Shown here piece after piece: positions 7,126 through 14,159 of a stretch of DNA of 45,065 bases (positions are counted from its first letter, which is position 1; each line of letters starts with the position of its first letter). Under the pieces are notes generated by a model that searched no databases, was not told the DNA's origin, and saw only the letters and a program-made list of their open reading frames with translations. The translations under genes and the position numbers were made by a program. The stretch comes from Oscillospiraceae bacterium (GTDB taxonomy: Bacteria; Bacillota; Clostridia; Oscillospirales; Oscillospiraceae): assembly GCA_017545165.1 (NCBI GenBank), contig JAFWQQ010000024.1, forward strand, positions 1 to 45,065, given 5' to 3'.

Positions 7126-7131
7126 CATCGC

Positions 7132-8343
7132 TCAGCCCCGATAGGCCAGCAAGGTCAGCACGGTGTAAAAGAGCACCATCCCGCCGAAGATCAGGCCTTG
7201 CTTCAGGCGATGGGCAGTCAGCAGTCCCACGAACTCCCTCACCGCCGCGTTGGGCCAGAAATACCAGCGGGTCCTGGCTCCCATGCCCACCGCCCGCATT
7301 TTGACCCGCCGGGCATAGAGTCCGCTGCGGAACACGTGGTAGTTGGTGGTGGCGAAGGCCACCTTTCCGGCTGGATTCACCGTCTGGATCTTCTCCTTGG
7401 AGAACTTCATGTTCTCGAAGGTCGTGGTGGACCGGTCCTCTTCGATGATCCGCTCCTCCGGGATCCCCTTTTCCAGCAGATAGCCCTTCATGGCCGCGCT
7501 CTCGGAAACGCACTCGTCCGGCCCCTGTCCGCCGGAGGTCACGAAGATCAGGTCCTTCCCAGTCTGGGTCCTCTGCATTTCGGCAAAGGTCAGGGCCCGG
7601 TCGATCCTGCCCCGCAGCAGAGGCGAGGGCGTGCCGTCCTTCCGGATGCCGCAGCCCAGGATGATGAGAAAGTCCTTGTCCGGCTCCGGCTCATACCTGG
7701 CGGCAATGCTGTCGGCCACCATGGCGCCGATGAGCATGCACTCAAAGTATAGATACACCGCCGCGAAGAGATTGGCGATGAGGTCGTGGATCATGACCTC
7801 CCGCTGGCTGCCGGAGGCATAGCGGTCGAAGAAGAAGAGAAACACAAGTCCGCCCACCAGGAGAAAGGACAGGAGGATCCCCAGTACGTTCACCAAGCGC
7901 TTCCCCTCGTGCCGGATCAGGGAGATGTTGGACACGCACAGGGCGATGGAGAATGCCAGAAGAAAGGGCGAGGTCAGCATCATGTAATTCTTGGCCGAGC
8001 CCAGCAGGATATGCAGGACCGCCTCCACACGATACTCCTCCGGGCTCCGGGCCAGCTGCACGGTGATATAGATCTGCATGATCCACACCACCAGCAGAAA
8101 CAGAGCGAAGCCCATGTAATAGATGGTGTTGTAGGAGTAGGGGTTATACTGGATCTGCTTGAAGAAGGCAACGATCAGCTGGATCAGCGCCGCCAGAAGA
8201 TAAACCCCGATGAGAGCGCTGATGAGCACTGCATGGCGCTCCGCGTCCCGGCGGATCAGCAGGAACAGGATCAATCCCACCGCCAGGGCCTGGACCAACA
8301 GATTATAGAGCTTGGGCTTTTTGTCCCGGGTATCAAATTTCAA
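7132..8343 (-). CDS. Membrane protein with C-terminal DUF218 (YdcF/SanA-like) domain
   Basis: A 403-residue protein. The first about 220 residues contain six or so membrane helices. The C-terminal DUF218 domain (about 222-385) carries LIILGCGIRKDGTPSPLLRGR, the SGGQG motif and the ATTNYHVFRSG motif typical of YdcF-like proteins. The family is linked to envelope or peptidoglycan-related roles (ElyC, SanA) without a settled reaction. Its start overlaps the PHP gene stop by four bases, making it the last gene of the six-gene minus-strand operon before the terminator at 7092. Why it travels with a partner-switch module is unknown. Confidence 0.88.
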   Translation of the reverse strand: MKFDTRDKKPKLYNLLVQALAVGLILFLLIRRDAERHAVLISALIGVYLLAALIQLIVAFFKQIQYNPYSYNTIYYMGFALFLLVVWIMQIYITVQLARSPEEYRVEAVLHILLGSAKNYMMLTSPFLLAFSIALCVSNISLIRHEGKRLVNVLGILLSFLLVGGLVFLFFFDRYASGSQREVMIHDLIANLFAAVYLYFECMLIGAMVADSIAARYEPEPDKDFLIILGCGIRKDGTPSPLLRGRIDRALTFAEMQRTQTGKDLIFVTSGGQGPDECVSESAAMKGYLLEKGIPEERIIEEDRSTTTFENMKFSKEKIQTVNPAGKVAFATTNYHVFRSGLYARRVKMRAVGMGARTRWYFWPNAAVREFVGLLTAHRLKQGLIFGGMVLFYTVLTLLAYRG

Positions 8344-9206
8344 AGCTTGTCCCTCACCTCCGCGAAGAAGCGCAGCAGCCCAGCCGGCCCCTGAGAAGCG
8401 TCCTCCAGGCCCGTGTCCCCCAGAGAGATGAGCTTGTTTTTACCGTGATAGTCGCTGCCCGCCGTGACAAGGAGATCATAGCGTTCGGCAAGCGCCAGCA
8501 TCTCCCCGGTCATTTTTTCCGAGAAGCCGGAATAGAAGGCCTCCACGCCCCGGATGCCGAAATCCATCAGCCGCCGCAGGCGTCGGTCCATCTCCTGGCC
8601 CAGGATGAGCTGATCTCCATCCCCGTAAAAGGGATGGGCCAGCACGGGGATGCCTCCGGCGGCCAGGATGCCCCGGATGGCCTGCTCCGGGCGGATAAAA
8701 TCGTCCCGCAGGGAGAGCTTGTTGATATACTCCCGAATGGCCTGCTCCTTGCTCTCGGCATAGCCCAGCTTCACCATCAGATTGCCGATGTGGGGCTTGC
8801 CCGGATTGTCCCTTGCCAGAAGGCGGCGCTTTTCCTCCTCCGGAAAGACGAAGCCGAACTCCCGCTCCAGAAAGGCCAGCCTGGCATGGATCTTCTTCAT
8901 GCGCAGACTGTGGCCGAACTCCACCAGACCGAGGATGGCCGGAGACAAGGGATCATAGCCGTAGCCCAGGATGTGGTACTTTCCCTCCCCGTCCCGGCAG
9001 GAAAACTCCACCCCCGACAGAAACAGCGCATCCCCCGGCTCCAGCAGCTCCCGCAGCTGCAGGCAGCCCTTGACGGCGTCGTGGTCTGTCAGCGCAAAGA
9101 GGCCGAGTCCGGCGCTCCTGGCCTCCGCCAGGAGCTGCGCCGGACTGTCGCTGCCATCGGAGACTGCGCTGTGCATGTGCAGGTCGATCTTCTGCGGAAT
9201 GTCCAT
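8340..9206 (-). CDS. PHP-domain metal-dependent phosphoesterase
   Basis: A 288-residue PHP protein. The metal-binding motif DLHMHSAVSDG (His10, His12, Asp17) is followed by LTDHD, a conserved VEFS segment, VLAHPFY and GSDYHG near the C-terminus. This is the layout of the YciV/RnmSP group, which includes 3',5'-nucleotide bisphosphate phosphatases and 5'-3' exonucleases acting on short RNA or DNA. It starts five bases after the fusion-protein gene ends and overlaps the DUF218 gene. pAp or nanoRNA turnover is a family-based guess; the operon context hints at a signalling nucleotide, which is inference. Confidence 0.9.
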   Translation of the reverse strand: MDIPQKIDLHMHSAVSDGSDSPAQLLAEARSAGLGLFALTDHDAVKGCLQLRELLEPGDALFLSGVEFSCRDGEGKYHILGYGYDPLSPAILGLVEFGHSLRMKKIHARLAFLEREFGFVFPEEEKRRLLARDNPGKPHIGNLMVKLGYAESKEQAIREYINKLSLRDDFIRPEQAIRGILAAGGIPVLAHPFYGDGDQLILGQEMDRRLRRLMDFGIRGVEAFYSGFSEKMTGEMLALAERYDLLVTAGSDYHGKNKLISLGDTGLEDASQGPAGLLRFFAEVRDKL

Positions 9207-9211
9207 CTTGC

Positions 9212-10768
9212 TTAACCCAGTTTCTTTTTCAGTGTCAGGATGTTCTGTCCGTTTTTATACTCGTAGGCCACATCGTCCATGACACGCCTGGTCAGGAAGA
9301 TCCCCAGGCCGCCGACCTCCCGCTCTTCCGCGCCGAGACTCAGGTCCGGATCCTCTCTGGTCAGGGGGTCATAGGGCACGCCGTGGTCCAGGAAGGTGAT
9401 GGTCACCGTCACCGGATCCTCGGAGATCTCCACCCGCACGGTGGCCTTGCCCTTCTCCGGGGCGTAGGCGTAATGCGCGATGTTGATAAAAATCTCCTCC
9501 ACGGCAAGCTGGATCTGCATTCTGGCTTTCCCGGGGCAGTTTGCGGCCTCCAGGCGTTCGTCCACGAAGGTCTGCAGCTCCTGGAGATTCTCCGCCGCCG
9601 CATCCAGCTCCAACTCGTTGGGGCTGAAAAGCAGGCTGTCCGTCCGCTCCAGAAGCTCCAGCAGTTCCCTCCTCCAGTGCTCGATCTCCGCTCTCCGCGC
9701 CTCATCCTCCCATCCGAAGCGGCGGATGCTGCGCCGGATCAATCGGGTATAGCCGACGATGCGGGCCTTATCCTCCACCTCACGGATCTTCGTCTCGCAG
9801 TTGGTGCCCAGATACGCTGCCAGGGCCTTATGCCAGAAAGAGGCGCCGACTTCGTAAGGATAGCCCTGAAACTTCTCGAAGACCTCGTGATGCAGCTCGG
9901 AAAAGCCTCTGAAGGAGTTGTACATGCTCCCAAGTTCAAAGATCGGATGTCCCGCTGCCAGGGTGTCCATATCGATCAGCAGCACCTCATCGTTTTGCAG
10001 CTCCAGATTCTTGGTGTGGTAATCTCCGTGGATCATGTGATCGTCAGGAGGCACCGCCTCGATCAGCGAGAGGAGCTTATTCCCCGGCTCCTCCGGCAGC
10101 CAGTCCCGCACGAAGCGCGCCCAGTCGAGGGCGGTCTCCCGCATGTCCGGCAGCTTTCCCGCCGGGACCCGGGTACCGTGGATCTTTTTCAGCATGTTCA
10201 CGAATTCCCGGACGCACCAGTCTATCTTCTCCGGCTCTCTGGCAAGGATCTTGGCGAAGGATCTGGCATTCAGCAGCTCAAAAACCGAGCCGTAGCTGTC
10301 CCCCACCTTAACCACGTCGTAGGAGATTGCGGTAGGGATGCCCAGAATCAGCGCCATTTTTGCCATTTCCCGCTCGTGACGGATGTCCTCCAGCGCGTCT
10401 GCGTTCTTGTAGACCTTGACCACATTGTCCCGATCGATGCGGTAGAGCTTGCCGTTGGCGCCCCGACCGATCTCTTCGCAGCCCTCGATGGTGACCACCC
10501 GATAGGCCTTCTCCACCCTCATCATCTCGGTGAAGCCAGTCATGTCCAGGATCTCATAGACTTCGGGGCTGACATTCGTGATACGCAGATCCTGACAGGT
10601 CTTTCTCAGTCGGAGGATGACCCGCAGTCCTGCCGAGGAGATATAGTCCAGCGCCGCAGCATCCAGAACGACCGGCGCGGTCTCCGTGCCCGAAAGCTGC
10701 TGCAGGATGTCGTTTTCCACCTGGGCAGCGTTTCCGGAATCGATCCGCCCCTTCAACACGATCGTCAT
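9212..10768 (-). CDS. STAS / phosphotransferase-kinase / RsbW-type ATPase fusion protein
   Basis: A 518-residue three-domain protein. Residues 1-92 are a STAS domain with the phosphorylatable loop DYISSAGLRV (Ser44/Ser45). Residues about 95-345 are a protein-kinase-like/APH-fold domain: glycine loop GRGANGKLYR, Lys118 in VVKVYK, catalytic loop HGDYHTKN (Asp249, Asn254) and metal-binding LLIDMD (Asp266). Residues about 385-518 are a GHKL ATPase of the anti-sigma type: N-box EEIFINIAHYAY with Asn429, then DHGVP and GGLGIFL. It thus joins an RsbV-like antagonist and an RsbW-like kinase, with an APH-like enzyme between. It overlaps the phosphatase gene by ATGA. What the middle domain phosphorylates is unknown. 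Confidence 0.87.
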   Translation of the reverse strand: MTIVLKGRIDSGNAAQVENDILQQLSGTETAPVVLDAAALDYISSAGLRVILRLRKTCQDLRITNVSPEVYEILDMTGFTEMMRVEKAYRVVTIEGCEEIGRGANGKLYRIDRDNVVKVYKNADALEDIRHEREMAKMALILGIPTAISYDVVKVGDSYGSVFELLNARSFAKILAREPEKIDWCVREFVNMLKKIHGTRVPAGKLPDMRETALDWARFVRDWLPEEPGNKLLSLIEAVPPDDHMIHGDYHTKNLELQNDEVLLIDMDTLAAGHPIFELGSMYNSFRGFSELHHEVFEKFQGYPYEVGASFWHKALAAYLGTNCETKIREVEDKARIVGYTRLIRRSIRRFGWEDEARRAEIEHWRRELLELLERTDSLLFSPNELELDAAAENLQELQTFVDERLEAANCPGKARMQIQLAVEEIFINIAHYAYAPEKGKATVRVEISEDPVTVTITFLDHGVPYDPLTREDPDLSLGAEEREVGGLGIFLTRRVMDDVAYEYKNGQNILTLKKKLG

Positions 10769-12402
10769 TGGTTTTCACCCTTTCCCTTGTATTTCAGACA
10801 GAGCATGGTCAAATCATCAAACTGCTCTGCGCCCTGCACAAAATCATCCACCGCCCGGCGGACATTTCGCAGGATTTGATCCGGACTCCCGTCCGGGCTC
10901 TCGTTGAGGGCCGCAAGCATCCGCTCTTTTCCGAACATGCCGTTGTCCGCGGCTGTGGCCTCTGGCACGCCGTCGGTGTAGACGAAGAGCCTGTCGCCGG
11001 GTTTGAGCTGCAGCTCATATTCCTTGCAGAGCACGCCGTCCATCGCGCCAAGCACCAGGCCGTGCTTGTCTCTGACCAGTTCAAAGACTCCCTCGGCACG
11101 CCGGAGGGCGGGATACTCATGCCCGCCGTTGGCCGCGGTCAGCTTTCCGGTGGAGATCTCCAGGATCCCCAGCCAGACGGTGACGAACATCTCGGCCTTG
11201 TTGTGCTCACAGAGGTTGTCGTTGACAAAGCGCAGGATCTCCGCAGGGCCGCCGCCCATACGGGTCCGGTCGCTGATGAGGATGTTGGTGACCATCATGA
11301 ACAGCGCCGCCGGGATCCCCTTCCCGGAGACGTCGCCGATCACCAGGGCGAGATGGTCTTCATCCACCAGGAAGAAATTGTAGAAATCTCCCCCCACATC
11401 CCTGGCCGGCTCCATGGAGGCGAAAAAGTCAAATTCCTTCCGCTGCGGGAACGCCGGGAAATCGTTGGGGATGGAGTTTTCCTGGATCGTGCTGGCCAGG
11501 CTCAGCTCGGAGGCGATCCTCTCCTTTTCCGCGGTGGCAGCGGTCAGGTTTGCGATATAGTTCACCATGTCCTTCTCCATGGTGTCGATGGATCCGGCTA
11601 GCCTGGAGAGCTCCTCATAGCGGCTGATTTCGCCCAAATTCTCCCCCTTGGTGTTTTCCCGTGCGAAGCGGGTCGCCTCGTCGGAAACCTTCCGGATCGG
11701 TTTGACGAACTGTTTCCGGATAAAAACGGCGGCAAAAACCGAGCTGACGATCGCCAGAAGGACGGTCGCCAGAACGACCTTGCGCAGGTAAGGCCGTCTC
11801 GCGTCGTCGATTTCCCGGATGGGGCGCTGCATGCAGAGGATGGCAGTCACCTCTCCAGCCTCGTTCCTGACAGGCACCATGGTGGTGATATGGGGAGGCT
11901 GCCCGTCGGTAGTCTTGACGCGGTAGACCGTCTCGCAGGGCGAGCCCTGCTCATAGATGGCCCTGTATTTCTGCCGATATTCCTCATTGGTGGTGTCTCG
12001 CCGGTGCCCCAACTCCCACTCCACAGATTCGGAGTCGTCCACCGTATTGTCCACAGGGTTGAAGATGGAGACAAAGCTGCCGTAATCGCTCCTGTCCACC
12101 TAGATCACATAGATCAGCGAAACGCTGATCTTGCGGCAGTAGAGATCCAGGTACTCTTTGGTCTGCCGGTATTCCTCCGTCTCTTCGCCGGCAAGGTAGT
12201 CGTCCAGGTGGTCGCCGTTGATGAGCGTGGTCGCCGTGTCCGCCATGTGGTAGGTGGACACGGCATATTCCTTCTTGAAGGCATCGGTAAAGCTGACAAA
12301 GCCAAAGGCGCTGACGACGCCCCCGAGGAGCGCCAGCACCAGAACGATGGCGCCAATGATATTGAAAGCCATGCTGGTGCGAAGTCTTTGCACCTTTTTC
12401 AT
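10765..12402 (-). pseudogene. Membrane SpoIIE/PP2C phosphatase with HAMP domain, interrupted by an in-frame TAG
   Basis: One reading frame of 545 codons broken by a TAG at 12102-12100. The first 100 residues hold a membrane helix (about 14-35) and the start of an extracytoplasmic sensor region. The part after the TAG continues that region in the same frame, then has a second helix (109-127 of the downstream 444 residues), a HAMP linker (128-180) and a PP2C/SpoIIE domain (about 220-436) with DVGGDFY, GDVSGKG, TDGVPEA and FDDLT metal motifs. This is an RsbU-type phosphatase that would dephosphorylate the STAS partners. The catalytic part has all motifs. It could be a recent nonsense mutation, a sequencing error, or re-initiation at the GTG directly after the TAG, though no ribosome site is seen. 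Confidence 0.85.
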
Positions 12403-12406
12403 CGGA

Positions 12407-12703
12407 TCATTCGATGGTCAGAATATCCGTAAAGCCCGTTACTTCAAAGACCTCCATGATGATCTCGCCCACATGAACGAGCTTCATGCCGCCCTGCCTG
12501 CTCATCTTCTTCTGAGCAGACAGCAGCACGCGCAGTCCTGCCGAGGAGATGTATTCCAGCTTCTCAAAGTCCATGGTCAGCTCGCTGACGCCGTCCAGGG
12601 ATTCCTTCATCGCCCGCTCCAGCTCCGGCGCAGTCGTGGTGTCCAGCCGGCCCTCCAGCGCGATTTCCAGGGAAGATGCGTTCTGCTTTTTGGTGATCTT
12701 CAT
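12407..12703 (-). CDS. Anti-sigma factor antagonist, RsbV-like STAS protein
   Basis: A 98-residue single STAS domain with the conserved phospho-acceptor loop EYISSAGLRVLL. In partner switching, the unphosphorylated form binds an RsbW-type kinase and frees its target, and phosphorylation turns it off. The start at 12703 (MKITKKQN) has AGGAGGG seven bases upstream; an in-frame ATG eight codons earlier lies before that site. It lies between the degenerate ATPase gene and the phosphatase gene, four bases from the latter. The C-terminal half closely parallels the STAS domain of the downstream fusion (both have EVxxVTGFT or EILDMTGFT), suggesting duplication. Confidence 0.93.
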   Translation of the reverse strand: MKITKKQNASSLEIALEGRLDTTTAPELERAMKESLDGVSELTMDFEKLEYISSAGLRVLLSAQKKMSRQGGMKLVHVGEIIMEVFEVTGFTDILTIE

Positions 12704-12719
12704 CGAAATGCCCTCCTGT

Positions 12720-13244
12720 TTATTCAAAGTGCTTGGCGACGGTCATATCGACCAGGCCGCCGCGAATGGATATCTTCACACTGTCGGCCGCTTTCCGCAG
12801 GATCGACTGCTCGTAGGCGTCCCACTCCGGGAGCTCAATGGAACGGTTGACCATATCGTCCATTGCCTCGTCAGGGATGTCTGTACTCGCCTCGGAGAGC
12901 ATGGCCGCCTCAAAGGCGTCGCGGAGTCTGCCCAGGAAACCGGCTGCCGCCTCGTTTTTATGGGACGAGGCAGAGGCGATGAGATTCTTTCTCTTCTCCT
13001 TGTCCATGACCGTCTCGGTGGACAGATGCAGGGAAAAGCATTTTCCCTCGCTCTCCAGCCAGAAATCGGCCTTCATCTCTCCTGTCACACTGCGGGCCAG
13101 GCTCAGCATTTCCTCGGTGCACAGGCGCAGCTGCAGCGTTTCCTTGCGGCTCAGCGCCCGGAATTCCGCCGCCTTCTCTGTCTGCTCCAACGCCTCCGCA
13201 AAGCCCTTGCCCTGATTGTCGATGTTGATGATGTCAGACTTCAT
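12720..13244 (-). CDS. Degenerate RsbW-like GHKL ATPase-family protein
   Basis: A 174-residue soluble protein, first gene of the signalling operon. Residues about 36-80 resemble the N-box region of anti-sigma ATPases (LQLRLCTEEMLSLARSVTG), but the position of the essential Asn is Ser48. The glycine-rich nucleotide boxes are missing; the place is taken by a Lys/Ala-rich helix (82-118). The C-terminus (SVKISIRGGLVDMTVAKHFE) looks like the last strands of the fold. It may bind the STAS protein without kinase activity. An AGGAGGG site four bases before the ATG and a promoter at 13286-13314 support expression. The family assignment is moderate. Confidence 0.68.
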   Translation of the reverse strand: MKSDIINIDNQGKGFAEALEQTEKAAEFRALSRKETLQLRLCTEEMLSLARSVTGEMKADFWLESEGKCFSLHLSTETVMDKEKRKNLIASASSHKNEAAAGFLGRLRDAFEAAMLSEASTDIPDEAMDDMVNRSIELPEWDAYEQSILRKAADSVKISIRGGLVDMTVAKHFE

Positions 13245-13285
13245 GTTTCCCTCCTGTTGTTTGGTAGATTCGATGCGTTTATATT

Positions 13286-13314
13286 ACTTTACTACAGAAG
13301 GAAAGATTCTGCAA
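13286..13314 (-). promoter_or_regulatory. Promoter of the partner-switch operon
   Basis: On the minus strand: -35 TTGCAG (13314-13309), a 17-base spacer, -10 TAAAGT (13291-13286). It is about 40 bases before the first ATG of the six-gene operon. Confidence 0.65.
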
Positions 13315-13356
13315 GATGCTTTCCCCTCTGAAAGGGCCCTCTTTGGGGGGAAAGAC

Positions 13357-13385
13357 TTGTCACGGGAGAAATAACAGAGTACAAT
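13357..13385 (+). promoter_or_regulatory. Promoter of the LOG-family gene
   Basis: -35 TTGTCA (13357-13362), a 17-base spacer, -10 TACAAT (13380-13385). The hexamers are identical to those of the promoter at 2333-2361. Predicted start near 13392, leaving a leader of about 90 bases. Confidence 0.75.
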
Positions 13386-13481
13386 TTTATAAATCGCCCG
13401 GGAACTCCTTTCCGGGCGCTCGGACCCCAGGGACGGCGTCGGCACGGCGCAGCCCAAACGAGAGAAAGAGAGGCAAAGAGC

Positions 13482-14063
13482 TTGAAGATCTGTGTTTACG
13501 GAGCGTCCGGCAGTGAGCTGGACCAGGCCTATTTTGACGCCGCCCGGGAGCTTGGGCGGCTGCTGGCCAGGGAGGGCCACACGCTGGTGTTCGGCGGCGG
13601 TGCCCGGGGACTCATGGGTGCCTGCGCAGAGGGTGCGGCGGAGCTGGGCGGGGAGATCATCGGCGTGGCGCCCCGCTTTTTCGACGAGCCGGGGATCCTC
13701 TTCCCCTGCTGCAGCCGCTTCATCTATACCGAGACCATGGCGGAGCGCAAAAACGCCATGTTTGACGAGAGCGAGGCCTTTATTGCCATGCCCGGCGGCA
13801 TCGGGACCTTTGAGGAGTTCTTTGAGACCCTGACGCTCAAGCAGCTTGGCCGGCACAGCAAGCCCATGGCCCTGCTGAACACCCTGGATTACTACGCTCC
13901 CCTGATGGCGACGCTGGAGCGGGCTGTCAGGGATGGCTTCCTCTCCCGGCGCTGCATGGAGCTTTTCGCCCTCTGCGGCAGCCCCGCGGAGGCGCTTCGG
14001 GCCGTACTCACCCAGCGCTCCCCGGCCGGCGGCGCGGGAAAACTCACAGATTACAGCACATAA
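13482..14063 (+). CDS. LOG-family (TIGR00730) phosphoribohydrolase-like protein
   Basis: A 193-residue Rossmann-like protein. It has GGGARGLMG (38-46), the ERK segment (88-90) and the catalytic PGGIGTFEE motif (104-112). LOG enzymes hydrolyse nucleoside 5'-monophosphates (in plants, cytokinin ribotides) to base plus ribose 5-phosphate; bacterial roles are in purine-nucleotide turnover or unclear. The start is a TTG with an AGAGAGG site upstream; the next in-frame ATG would remove the N-terminal strand and glycine motif. It reads divergently from the signalling operon and is followed by a separate recJ promoter. Confidence 0.9.
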   Translation: MKICVYGASGSELDQAYFDAARELGRLLAREGHTLVFGGGARGLMGACAEGAAELGGEIIGVAPRFFDEPGILFPCCSRFIYTETMAERKNAMFDESEAFIAMPGGIGTFEEFFETLTLKQLGRHSKPMALLNTLDYYAPLMATLERAVRDGFLSRRCMELFALCGSPAEALRAVLTQRSPAGGAGKLTDYST

Positions 14064-14098
14064 AGCTCCATCCTGCCGTAAAAAGTTCCCCTCTGCCC

Positions 14099-14127
14099 TT
14101 GCAATCACGTGCTATATTTGATAGAAT
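14099..14127 (+). promoter_or_regulatory. Promoter of recJ
   Basis: -35 TTGCAA (14099-14104), a 17-base spacer, -10 TAGAAT (14122-14127). The predicted start near 14134 falls on the alternative TTG codon at 14133, which supports the ATG at 14160 as the true start of recJ. Confidence 0.72.
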
Positions 14128-14159
14128 GATGATTGAATAAAAAGATAGAGTGGGAACCT

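Noticed and set aside
10765..12402. TAG reassigned to an amino acid (for example pyrrolysine) in this genome
   Set aside because: lplA, relA/spoT and the transglutaminase-fold gene all appear to end at TAG, so general read-through would extend them; a local lesion is simpler.
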